Of a stretch of DNA of 64,000 nucleotides, positions 17,415 through 25,164 are shown piece by piece. The stretch spans positions 62,001 through 126,000 of the forward strand of contig NZ_KK069992.1 in assembly GCF_000576425.1 (NCBI RefSeq), written 5' to 3'. The DNA comes from Brachybacterium phenoliresistens (GTDB lineage: Bacteria; Actinomycetota; Actinomycetes; Actinomycetales; Dermabacteraceae). Both the position numbers and the translations under genes were made by a program. Position 1 is the first letter of the stretch. Each line of letters starts with the position of its first letter. A model generated the notes under the pieces. That model worked only from the letters and a program-made list of their open reading frames with translations. It was not told the origin of the DNA and ran no database searches.

Positions 17415-18074
17415 ATGGTCGACGTCCCCGCCCAGCTCGCCGCCGTCACCCGTGGCTACCGCACCGAGGAGCGCGACGGCGAGCCCTCGCACGTGCAGTC
17501 CCTCGAGCAGGACTACCCCTCGCCGATCGAGGATGTCTGGGAGGCCGTGACATCCTCCGATCGCATCGCCCGCTGGTTCCTGCCGATCAGCGGCGAGCTG
17601 CGCCTCGGCGGTCGCTACCAGCTCGAGGGCAACGCCGGCGGGGAGATCCTCGCCTGCGATCCCCCGGCCGACGGCACCGCCGGGTACAGCGCCACCTGGG
17701 AGTTCGGCGGCGGCGTCTCCTGGATCACGGTGCGGCTCGCCGCGACCGGCGAGACCACCACGCGCTTCGAGCTCGAGCACGTCTCGCGGGTGGCCGACGT
17801 CCCCGCCGAGATGTGGGAGACCTTCGGCCCCGGCGCCACCGGCGTGGGCTGGGACGGCGGTCTGCTGGGCCTGTCCCTGCACCTCAGCGCCGTCGAGGGA
17901 TCCCTCGCCCCGGCCGAGGCGGAGGCCTGGGCCCAGACCGAGGAGGGCCGGTCCTTCTACCGCGGCGCCGCGGACGGCTGGGCGATCGCCCACGCCGCCT
18001 CCGGGGCCGATGCCGATCTCGCCGCCCGCAACGCCGACGCCACCTACGGCTTCTACACGGGCACCAGCGCCTGA
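17415..18074 (+). CDS. SRPBCC (AHSA1-like) domain protein
   Basis: 219 aa cytoplasmic protein with the Bet v1/START-type ligand-binding fold. Residues 30-145 show the AHSA1 pattern: DYPSPIEDVWEAVTSSDRIARWFLP and RYQLEGNAGGEILACDPP. A C-terminal helix-rich extension (145-219) is also seen in ArsR-linked members. Function unknown; binding of a hydrophobic ligand is typical. RBS AAGGAGACC lies before the ATG, and spacing of one base from arsR implies one transcript. Confidence 0.85.
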   Translation: MVDVPAQLAAVTRGYRTEERDGEPSHVQSLEQDYPSPIEDVWEAVTSSDRIARWFLPISGELRLGGRYQLEGNAGGEILACDPPADGTAGYSATWEFGGGVSWITVRLAATGETTTRFELEHVSRVADVPAEMWETFGPGATGVGWDGGLLGLSLHLSAVEGSLAPAEAEAWAQTEEGRSFYRGAADGWAIAHAASGADADLAARNADATYGFYTGTSA

Positions 18075-18130
18075 CGCCGCCGCTTTCCACAGCGGTGGGC
18101 GCCGGGTCCTCGTCCGTCGGGAGGCGCGCC

Positions 18131-18136
18131 TAGGGT
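18131..18136 (+). promoter_or_regulatory. Leaderless -10 box (TAGGGT) of sbcD
   Basis: TAGGGT, then 6 nt (GGGCGC), then the ATG at 18143. No Shine-Dalgarno sequence is present, consistent with a leaderless message. Confidence 0.6.
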
Positions 18137-18142
18137 GGGCGC

Positions 18143-19420
18143 ATGAGAATCCTGCACACCTCGGACTGGCACCTGGGGCGCACCCTCCACGGGCAGGACC
18201 TGCACGCCTACCAGCAGGTCTTCCACGACTTCCTGGTCGACCTGGTGCGCGAGCGCGAGGTCGATGTCGTGGTGATCCCCGGGGACGTGTACGACCGCGC
18301 GGTGCCGTCGGTGGAGGCCGTGCGCCTGCTCGGCGCCACCCTCGCGCGCCTGGCGGAGATCACCACCGTCGTCCTCACGCCCGGCAACCACGACTCCGCC
18401 ACGCGGTTGGGCTTCGGTGCGGCGCTCATGCGCGCCGGCGTGCACATCCTGGCGGACCTGCCGGGTCTGGACCATCCCGTGGTGGTGCCGGACGAGCACG
18501 GCGACGTGCTGTTCTTCGGCCTGCCCTACCTCGAGCCCGACATCGCGCGCGTGCAGCTCGCCGGCGAGGACGGCCCGTCCCTGGCCCGCAGCCACGAGGC
18601 CGTGACCGCCGCGGCGCTGGACCGGGTGCGCCGGCGGATCGCCGGCCGCGCCGGGGAGGGGCCCCGGCCGCGATCGGTGGTCCTCGCCCACACCTTCGTC
18701 ACCGGCGGCGAGGGCAGCGACTCCGAACGGGACCTGACCGTCGGCGGCGTGGACTCGGTGCCCGCGGGGCTGTTCCACGGGATCGACTACGTGGCGCTGG
18801 GGCACCTGCACGGCTGCCAGGACCTCACCTCCCGGGTGCGGGCCGATGTCGCCCGCCGGGCGGGCGGGGGAGCGGCCCCCGGATCCGGGCCCGACGCACC
18901 GGCGAGCGAGTCCGCCCCGGCGGTCGAGGGACCGGCGGCGATCGAGCCCACCGCCTGGTACAGCGGCTCGCCCCTGGCCTTCTCCTTCTCCGAGCGCACC
19001 CAGCGCAAGTCCGTGCTGCTGGTCGAGCTCGGCGCCCCCGGGGACGTGGCCGTGGAGCGGATCGCGACCCCCGTCCCGCGCCGCCTCACGGAGCTGCGCG
19101 GCACCCTCGAGGAGATCCTCGCCCGCGCCGACGAGCACGGACAGGACTGGCTGAAGGTCACCATCACCGATGCCGCCCGCCCCGCGCATCTCCAGGAGCG
19201 CCTGCGCGCCGTCTATCCCCACCTCCTGCACACGACCTTCGAGCCCGAGGGGCGCGAACGGGACGAGGCGACCCCGCAGGTCCGCCCCGAGGCCCACCCG
19301 CTCGAGGTCATGGACGACTTCCTCGCCTTCGTCACGCAGGCCGCGCCCACACCCCAGGAGCACGCCGTGCTCGAGGCCGCCTACCAGCACGTCCGCACCG
19401 CCCGGCAGGAGGCCTCGTGA
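18143..19420 (+). CDS. sbcD: DNA repair exonuclease subunit SbcD (Mre11 family)
   Basis: 425 aa nuclease subunit of the SbcCD complex, which trims DNA ends and opens hairpins and palindromes. Phosphoesterase motifs: SDWHLGR (about residues 7-13), GDVYDRAVPS, TPGNHDS, AHTFVTGG, and DYVALGHLHG. An Ala/Gly/Pro-rich insert (about residues 232-275) splits the last metal motif from the WYSGSPLAFSFSE block, making the protein longer than E. coli SbcD. The C-terminal capping domain binds SbcC. The stop overlaps the sbcC start as GTGA. Confidence 0.93.
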   Translation: MRILHTSDWHLGRTLHGQDLHAYQQVFHDFLVDLVREREVDVVVIPGDVYDRAVPSVEAVRLLGATLARLAEITTVVLTPGNHDSATRLGFGAALMRAGVHILADLPGLDHPVVVPDEHGDVLFFGLPYLEPDIARVQLAGEDGPSLARSHEAVTAAALDRVRRRIAGRAGEGPRPRSVVLAHTFVTGGEGSDSERDLTVGGVDSVPAGLFHGIDYVALGHLHGCQDLTSRVRADVARRAGGGAAPGSGPDAPASESAPAVEGPAAIEPTAWYSGSPLAFSFSERTQRKSVLLVELGAPGDVAVERIATPVPRRLTELRGTLEEILARADEHGQDWLKVTITDAARPAHLQERLRAVYPHLLHTTFEPEGRERDEATPQVRPEAHPLEVMDDFLAFVTQAAPTPQEHAVLEAAYQHVRTARQEAS

Positions 19421-22400
19421 AGCTCCACCACCTGTACCTGCGGGGCATCGGCCCGTTCCGCGGCGAGGTCGAGATCGACTTCGCCGCGCTCGGCGCCAGC
19501 GGGATGTTCCTGCTCGAGGGCCCGACGGGATCGGGGAAGTCCACGATCCTCGACGCCCTGGTCTTCGCCCTCTACGGCAACGTCGCGGGCGCCGGGGCCA
19601 GCAGCGACCGCATCCGCTCGCAGTTCGCCCCGCCGACCACGGCCAGCGTCGTCGACCTCATCTTCGAGACGGCCCAGGGGATCTTCCGCGTGCGCCGCGA
19701 GCCCGAGTACCGCCGCGCCAAGCGGCGGGGGACGGGCACCACGAAGGAGCAGGCCAAGGCGGTGCTGTGGCGCATCGGCTCCCCGGACCTGATCCCCGCC
19801 CTCGTCGCCGACGAGCCGGGGGACGGGGCCGGCCTCACGCCGCTCGCCACCCGCCTGGACGAGGTGGGGCGGGAGATCGCCCGGGCCGTCGGCCTCAGCC
19901 ACAGCCAGTTCACCCAGACCGTGCTGCTGCCCCAGGGCGAGTTCGCCCGCTTCCTGCGCGCCCGCACCGGGGAGCGCCAGCAGGTCCTCCAGCGCGTGTT
20001 CGGGACCGAGATCTACGAGGACGTCGAGAAGCGCCTCGAGGAGATGCGCCGCGAGGCATCGGCCCAGGTCGAGCGCGCCACGGCCGAGCTCTCCCGCGCC
20101 GTGGCCCGCTTCGTGGAGGCCACCGGCCTCGCCGCCGACGAGGCCGGGGAGCAGGCGCGCGAGAACCTCGAGGCGCACGCCGCGGCGCTGCACCTGGAGG
20201 ACCTCGGCGAGGCGAGCTCCGCCCTCGTCGACCAGGCGGCCGAGGCCGGTGCGGCCGCCGCCGGGCGGGCCGACAAGCTGCGCGCGGAGGCCCTCGCCGC
20301 CCGCACCGCGGCCGACACCGCCGCCGCCGCCCTCGCCCGCATCGACCGGCGCCGCGCCCTCGACCAGCTCGCCGCCCGCCTCGAGAAGGACGCCGCGCAG
20401 GCCGCCGAGGCCCGCGCCTGCCTGGAGGCGGATCGCGCCGCCCAGCCCGTCGCCGAGGCCATCGCCCGCCGCGACCGCGCCCGCCGCCAGGAGGCGGAGG
20501 CCGCCGCCGGGCTAGCCGCGCTGCGCGACCAGCACGCCGCGGACCATGCCGAGCTCGTCGCGCTGCTGGACGGCCCGGCCCCCCTGGAGGAGCTGGACCG
20601 CCGGATCGATGCGGCGACCACCGCCGCCGGGGAGCTGACAGCCCTGGTGGCCCTCGAGAAGGAGCTGCCGCAGCGCCGCCGCGAGCTGGCCGCGCGCAGC
20701 ACCCGCCTGGAGACGGCGCAGGCGGCCCTCGCCGCGCTCGAGACGTCCCTCGCGCAGCGCCCCGAGGCCCGCACCGCCCTGCTGGAGCGCCGGGACGCGG
20801 CCCGCACGGCCGCCGAGGGCCTCGCCGATGCGCGCCTCGCCCTCGACGCGGCGACGCAGCGGCGCGACCACGCCAAGCGCGCCCAGGACCTCTCCGCTCA
20901 GGTCGAGACCGCCCGCACCCGCGCCCGGACGGCGCGCCGGGCCGCCGACGAGGCCGCCGAGACCGAGGCGCAGCTGCGCCGGCGCCGCAACGCGGGCCTC
21001 GCCGCCGAGCTCGCCCTCGCCCTCGTGGACGGCGACCCCTGCCCGGTCTGCGGGGCCCAGGCCCACCCGCATCCCGCCGAGCCCGGAGCGGACCACGTCG
21101 ACGCCGAGACCGTCGACGCCGCCGAGGAGGCGCGACGCCGCGCCGAGCGGACCGCAGCCGATGCGAAGGAGGCGCTGGCGCTCGCCGAGAGCCGCCACGA
21201 CGACGCCGCCGAACGCGCCGGCGGCCTCACCCTGGAGGCCGCCCTCGCCGCCCACGAGCAGCTCAGCGCCCAGCTCACGACCCTGCAGGAGCAGCAGGCC
21301 CTCGTCGCCGAACTCGAGACCGAGATCGAGGCGCACGACGAGGAGGACCGGCGGCTCGCCGCGCAGCGGGAGGCCCAGGCCCTCGCCGCCAGCACCGAGC
21401 AGACCTCGATCCGCGAGGCCGCCGCCGCGCTCGAGGCCGATGCCGCCCGCGTGGACGCCGCCCGGGAGCAGTCCGCCACCGTCGCGGAACGCCGCGCCGC
21501 GCACACCGCGACGGCCCGCGCCGCCCGCGCCCTGCGCGATGCGCACGTCGCCGCCGACCAGGCCGCCGCTCGGGCCCGCGAGCTGGCCGCCGAGGTGCGC
21601 CTGGGCGATTTCGCCGACGACGCCGCCGTGCGCTCCGCCCTGCTGGCCCCGGCCCGGCGCACCGAGCTCGAGGAGATGCTCCAGCGCCGCCGCACCGACC
21701 AGGCACGGCTGGCCGACGGCCTCGCCGAGGACGGCATCGCCGAGCTCGACGCCGGCGACGCCGCCCGCGAGAGGGCCCAGCAGGCCTGCACCGACACCCG
21801 CGCCCGGGCGGCCGCGGCCGAGGAGGCCACCACCGTCGCCGACAAGGAGGCCGGGCGTCGCGAGTCGGTCCTGGCCGCCAGCCGCCTGGCCCAGGAGCGG
21901 CTGCACGGAGCGATCACGCAGGTGCGGTCCGTCAGCGCCGAGGCCACGACCGTGGTGCGGGTCGCCGACCTCGCCACCGGCCGCTCGAGCGACGGGGACC
22001 GGATCCAGCTGTCCACCTACGTGCTCATGCGCCGCTTCGAGGACGTGATCGACGCCGCCAACGCCCGTCTCGCCCTGTTCTCCGACTCCGACCTCGAGCT
22101 GCTGCGGGACCCCGGCGCGCGCGGCGCCAAGAAGACCGGCCTGGACCTGCTGGTCATCGACCGCCGCACCGACCAGACGCGCGTCCCCGAGACCCTCTCC
22201 GGCGGGGAGACGTTCTTCGTCTCCCTCGCCCTGGCCCTGGGCCTGGCGGACATCGTCACCGCAGAGGCCGGCGGCGTGCAGATGGAGACCCTCTTCATCG
22301 ACGAGGGCTTCGGCAGCCTCGACCCCGAGTCGCTCGAGCGCGTGATCGGCGAGATCAGCAGCCTGGCCGCGCACGGCCGGACCATCGGCCTGGTCAGCCA

Positions 22401-22488
22401 TGTCACCGAGATGAAGCAGCAGATCCCCGAGCAGATCCGGGTGCGCCGCCGGGAGGACGGCAGCTCCGCCGTCACCGCGACCGCGTGA
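19417..22488 (+). CDS. sbcC: DNA repair ATPase subunit SbcC (Rad50 family)
   Basis: 1023 aa SMC-like ATPase. The N-terminal half-site has Walker A GPTGSGKST (about residues 35-43). Long Ala/Glu/Arg-rich coiled coils flank the zinc hook CPVC at 542-545, which joins two complexes. The C-terminal half-site has the signature LSGGETF (about 927) and Walker B TLFIDEGFGSLD. I choose the GTG at 19417, overlapping the sbcD stop; the frame is open much further upstream but that is sbcD in another frame. Strong link to the palindromes and tandem repeats in this window, since SbcCD acts on hairpins. Confidence 0.93.
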   Translation: MKLHHLYLRGIGPFRGEVEIDFAALGASGMFLLEGPTGSGKSTILDALVFALYGNVAGAGASSDRIRSQFAPPTTASVVDLIFETAQGIFRVRREPEYRRAKRRGTGTTKEQAKAVLWRIGSPDLIPALVADEPGDGAGLTPLATRLDEVGREIARAVGLSHSQFTQTVLLPQGEFARFLRARTGERQQVLQRVFGTEIYEDVEKRLEEMRREASAQVERATAELSRAVARFVEATGLAADEAGEQARENLEAHAAALHLEDLGEASSALVDQAAEAGAAAAGRADKLRAEALAARTAADTAAAALARIDRRRALDQLAARLEKDAAQAAEARACLEADRAAQPVAEAIARRDRARRQEAEAAAGLAALRDQHAADHAELVALLDGPAPLEELDRRIDAATTAAGELTALVALEKELPQRRRELAARSTRLETAQAALAALETSLAQRPEARTALLERRDAARTAAEGLADARLALDAATQRRDHAKRAQDLSAQVETARTRARTARRAADEAAETEAQLRRRRNAGLAAELALALVDGDPCPVCGAQAHPHPAEPGADHVDAETVDAAEEARRRAERTAADAKEALALAESRHDDAAERAGGLTLEAALAAHEQLSAQLTTLQEQQALVAELETEIEAHDEEDRRLAAQREAQALAASTEQTSIREAAAALEADAARVDAAREQSATVAERRAAHTATARAARALRDAHVAADQAAARARELAAEVRLGDFADDAAVRSALLAPARRTELEEMLQRRRTDQARLADGLAEDGIAELDAGDAARERAQQACTDTRARAAAAEEATTVADKEAGRRESVLAASRLAQERLHGAITQVRSVSAEATTVVRVADLATGRSSDGDRIQLSTYVLMRRFEDVIDAANARLALFSDSDLELLRDPGARGAKKTGLDLLVIDRRTDQTRVPETLSGGETFFVSLALALGLADIVTAEAGGVQMETLFIDEGFGSLDPESLERVIGEISSLAAHGRTIGLVSHVTEMKQQIPEQIRVRRREDGSSAVTATA

Positions 22489-22537
22489 CGGCGTCTTCGC
22501 GTGAGGGCGCGACCGCGGGTTCCGCCTCGCCCGCGGG

Positions 22538-23068
22538 TCAGCCGCGGCGCGGGGACCGCGCCATCACGGCGACCGCCGAACCCCGGGGCGGGGCGTCCGG
22601 CGCGGCGACGCCCGGCGCGGTGCGCCGCGAGGACTTCAGCACCTTCATCGCGAACCGCGAGAACACCTTCGCGATGCCGGGGATCGTGATCACCTCCTCG
22701 GTGAGGAAGCGCTCGTAGGCCGGGAGGTCCGAGACCGCGACGCGGATGAAGTAGTCCGGGGAGCCGAACAGGCGGTACAGCTCCACGACCTCGTCGAAGG
22801 CCGCCATGGTGGACTCGAAGTGGGCGATCGTGCCCGCGTCGTAGACGGTGAGCTCGACCTCCAGGATCACCTCGAAGGACTGCCCCAGGGCCTCGGGAGC
22901 GACATCGGCCGAATAGCCCAGGATCACGCCCTCCGCCTCCAGCCGCTGCACGCGGCGCAGGCACGGCCCCGGCGTCAGATGCACCCGCTCGGCCAGGGCC
23001 ACGTTCGACAGGCGCCCCTCCTCCCGGAGATGGTCGATGATTGCGCGATCCACGTCATCAAGGTGCAT
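22538..23068 (-). CDS. lrp: Lrp/AsnC-family regulator (BrnFE/AzlCD activator type)
   Basis: 176 aa. N-terminal helix-turn-helix (residues 1-50: LDDVDRAIIDHLREEGRLSNVALAERV) and C-terminal effector-binding RAM domain (about 65-145: EVILEVELTVYDAGTI, FGSPDYFIRVAVSDL). A 30-residue Ala/Arg-rich tail follows. The start is the ATG at 23068, 7 nt after TACCAT; ATG 23077 is an alternative. It is divergent from a branched-chain amino acid exporter operon, the same arrangement as lrp-brnFE of Corynebacterium glutamicum, where Lrp activates export when Leu, Ile, Val or Met accumulate. The same role is inferred here. Confidence 0.88.
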   Translation of the reverse strand: MHLDDVDRAIIDHLREEGRLSNVALAERVHLTPGPCLRRVQRLEAEGVILGYSADVAPEALGQSFEVILEVELTVYDAGTIAHFESTMAAFDEVVELYRLFGSPDYFIRVAVSDLPAYERFLTEEVITIPGIAKVFSRFAMKVLKSSRRTAPGVAAPDAPPRGSAVAVMARSPRRG

Positions 23069-23141
23069 GCATTGCATGGTAGGCCGCGGGTGCGGTCCAC
23101 ATCGCAATCGGCGCGTCGGTCCCAGGTGGGATGATTGCGCT
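23069..23141. promoter_or_regulatory. Divergent lrp / azlCD control region
   Basis: 73 nt. Leftward: TACCAT (23081-23076) 7 nt before the lrp ATG. Rightward: GATGAT (23130-23135) 6 nt before the azlC GTG. Both messages would be leaderless. The TGCATGCATTGCATGG run at the lrp side is a plausible Lrp contact. Confidence 0.5.
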
Positions 23142-24095
23142 GTGAACGAAGGAAGCACCCTGTGCGGCGACGCTGCGCCCGCCCCGGCGGCCGATCCCGC
23201 AGCCGCCCCGGCGGCCGATCCCGCCGCCGCCCCGGCCGCCGATCCCGCAGCCGCCCCCGTTGCCGCCCCGGTGGCATCCACCGCGCCCCGGGCCGCCGCG
23301 GCCCTCACCCGACGCCGCGAGATCCTCGCCGGCGTGCGCATGTCGCTCGCCGCCGGGCTCGGGATGTTCCCCATCGGCGTGGCGTTCGGCCTGCTCGTGG
23401 TCCAGACCGGACTGCCGTGGTGGGTCGCACCGGGGCTGTCGATCCTCGTGTTCGCCGGCTCGGCCGAGCTGCTGCTGGTCGGGCTCATGGCCGCGGCGAC
23501 CCCGCTGGCGACGATCGCGCTGACCACGCTCCTGGTCAACTTCCGCCACGTGTTCTACGCCTTCTCCTTCCCGCTGCACGTCGTGCGGCACCCGCTCGCG
23601 CGGCTGTACTCGGTGTATGCGCTGATCGACGAGGCCTACGCGGTCACCGCCGCGACGCCGCGCGGCTGGAGCGCGCCCCGGCTGATCGCGATGCAGCTCT
23701 CCTTCCAGAGCTACTGGGTGGGCGGGGGCCTGGTCGGCGTCGGCCTCGGCGCGGTCATCCCCGGGCGCATCGAGGGCCTCGACTTCGCCCTGTGCGCCCT
23801 GTTCATCACGCTCACGCTCGACGCCTGCCGCAGCCGCCGCGAGATCCCCTCGCTGCTGCTGGCCGCGCTCTCGTTCTCGATCGCGCTGCTGGTCGCCCCA
23901 CAGGACGCGCTCTTCCTGGGGCTGCTCGGCTTCCTCGTGCTGCTCGCGGTGCGCTTCCTGCTCACCCACCGCACCGCGCCGATCGCCCAGCCCGACGTCC
24001 CGCCCCTCGCCGCGCCCGCCGCCGCGACCGATCCGAGCATCACGGCCGATGCGGCCGATGCTCCCGCCGACCCCCAGGAGGCCGACCGTGCCTGA
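23142..24095 (+). CDS. azlC: Branched-chain amino acid exporter large subunit (AzlC/BrnF)
   Basis: 317 aa membrane protein. The AzlC core (about residues 60-290) has seven or so membrane segments with GMFPIGVAFGLLVVQ, FAGSAELLLVGLM and LLVNFRHVFYAFSFP. Together with AzlD it exports branched-chain amino acids and methionine. The N-terminus carries an unusual Pro-Ala-Ala-Asp repeat (residues 14-38) made by a 24-bp DNA repeat, and the C-terminal tail is Ala/Asp/Pro-rich. GTG 23142 is preferred (leaderless box GATGAT); longer frames run into the lrp gene. Overlaps azlD by 8 nt. Confidence 0.87.
   Translation: MNEGSTLCGDAAPAPAADPAAAPAADPAAAPAADPAAAPVAAPVASTAPRAAAALTRRREILAGVRMSLAAGLGMFPIGVAFGLLVVQTGLPWWVAPGLSILVFAGSAELLLVGLMAAATPLATIALTTLLVNFRHVFYAFSFPLHVVRHPLARLYSVYALIDEAYAVTAATPRGWSAPRLIAMQLSFQSYWVGGGLVGVGLGAVIPGRIEGLDFALCALFITLTLDACRSRREIPSLLLAALSFSIALLVAPQDALFLGLLGFLVLLAVRFLLTHRTAPIAQPDVPPLAAPAAATDPSITADAADAPADPQEADRA
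23182..23253 (+). repeat. Three 24-bp in-frame repeats at the azlC N-terminus
   Basis: Three adjacent 24-bp units (core CGGCCGATCCCGC) at 23182, 23206 and 23230 encode PAADPAAA-type octets in the cytoplasmic N-terminus. Copies differ at one or two bases. Confidence 0.85.
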
Positions 24096-24414
24096 GACCG
24101 GATACCTCCTCGCCGTCCTCGGAATCGGCTTCGGGATCACCTTCGCGCTGCGTGCCGTGCCCTTCGCGATCCTCGGACCGCTGCGGGAGTCGCGCTTCGT
24201 CGGCGCCATGGCGTTGTGGATGCCCGTGGGGATCCTCGGGATCCTCGCCGCCGCGACCCTGCGGTCCTCCATCGACGCGGACCCCACGCGGATCCTCCCC
24301 GCGGCGATCGCGGTCGCCGTGACCGTCCTCGCCCACCTGCTGGGCGGGCGGCGCACCCTGCTCAGCGTCGGCCTCGGCACCGTGACCTTCGTGGTCCTCG
24401 TGAACCTCCTCTGA
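24088..24414 (+). CDS. azlD: Branched-chain amino acid exporter small subunit (AzlD/BrnE)
   Basis: 108 aa with four hydrophobic segments, the normal size for AzlD. Family features: TFALRAVPFAILGPLR near residues 20-35, MALWMPVGILGILAAATL, and a hydrophobic C-terminus. GTG at 24088 is supported by CCAGGAGG just upstream and an 8-nt overlap with azlC. It works as a heteromeric exporter with AzlC in the cytoplasmic membrane. Confidence 0.87.
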   Translation: MPETGYLLAVLGIGFGITFALRAVPFAILGPLRESRFVGAMALWMPVGILGILAAATLRSSIDADPTRILPAAIAVAVTVLAHLLGGRRTLLSVGLGTVTFVVLVNLL

Positions 24415-24491
24415 TCCTCGCGGTCGGGCGCCCGGCCTCCCGCACGGGCCTCCGCCCTCGCCGTGCGACCCTGCGCACCGATACGATGGAC

Positions 24492-24530
24492 ACGGTCCCG
24501 GGATAGCGCTGTACACCGCCCGGGGACCGT
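24492..24530 (+). promoter_or_regulatory. Hairpin in the leader of the DUF456 gene
   Basis: ACGGTCCCGGG (24492-24502) pairs with CCCGGGGACCGT (24519-24530), with one bulged G and a 16-nt loop. It lies 24 nt before the DUF456 ATG. GATACGATGG just upstream (24480) may be its promoter. It could terminate azlCD transcription or modulate the next gene. Confidence 0.45.
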
Positions 24531-24553
24531 CCCTCACCTGCATCGGAGGCCCC

Positions 24554-25063
24554 ATGGGTTCGCTGACCCTCGACATCGTCGTGACCGTCCTCGCCGCGCT
24601 CGCGTACATCGTCGGCCTCACGGGCATCGTCCTGCCGGTGCTGCCGGGGACCATCACCTACGTGATCGCCACGCTGATCTGGGCGATCGTCATCGGCGGC
24701 TGGCCGGCATGGGTCGCCTTCGGCCTGATCCTGCTGTTCGGCGCCGCCGGCATGACCGCGAGCTACGTCCTCACCGGGCGGCGGCTCAAGCAGCACGAGG
24801 TGCCGACCTGGCCGATCCTCGTGGGCATCGCCGCCGGCATCGTGGGGATCTTCGTCATCCCCTTCCTCGGGTTGCCCATCGGCTTCCTGATCGGCCTGTA
24901 CGTCGCCGAGTCGCTGCGCCTGAAGGACTGGAAGCACGGCCTGACCTCGACGTGGGTCGCCGTCAAGGCGCTCGGGATCGGGATCGCCATCGAGCTGAGC
25001 CTCGCCTTCTGCGCGACGATCACCTTCGCCGTCGCCGCGGTCGTCCACTTCACCACCCTCTGA
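24554..25063 (+). CDS. DUF456 membrane protein
   Basis: 169 aa, four to five hydrophobic segments, the typical DUF456 size. The loop GLTGIVLPVLPGTITYV near residues 20-38 and a basic loop (TGRRLKQHEVPTWP) in the middle match the family. Function unknown in any organism I can name. RBS CGGAGG precedes the ATG. It stands alone between the azlCD operon and the ABC exporter operon. Confidence 0.85.
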   Translation: MGSLTLDIVVTVLAALAYIVGLTGIVLPVLPGTITYVIATLIWAIVIGGWPAWVAFGLILLFGAAGMTASYVLTGRRLKQHEVPTWPILVGIAAGIVGIFVIPFLGLPIGFLIGLYVAESLRLKDWKHGLTSTWVAVKALGIGIAIELSLAFCATITFAVAAVVHFTTL

Positions 25064-25076
25064 CGCGGCGCGCCCT

Positions 25077-25136
25077 CCGCCCCCGCCCCGCCCCGCCCCG
25101 CACCCGCACCGCACCGCACCCGCACCGCACCGCCCA
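25077..25136 (+). repeat. Low-complexity CCGCACCGCAC / CCCCG repeats
   Basis: Short units of 5-6 bases (CCCCG, then CCGCAC and CGCAC) repeat across the 100-nt gap before the ABC exporter operon. They leave a poor position for a Shine-Dalgarno site, which is instead GAGGAG at 25142. Confidence 0.7.
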
Positions 25137-25164
25137 CCATCCGAGGAGCCTCGACCAGCTCGCC

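Noticed and set aside
22488-22540. sbcC 3' end as a sixth stop-repeat array
   Set aside because: Only two short imperfect copies (CGCGTGACGGCG and CGCGTGAGGGCG) are seen, too little to separate from chance; mentioned only as a weak case.
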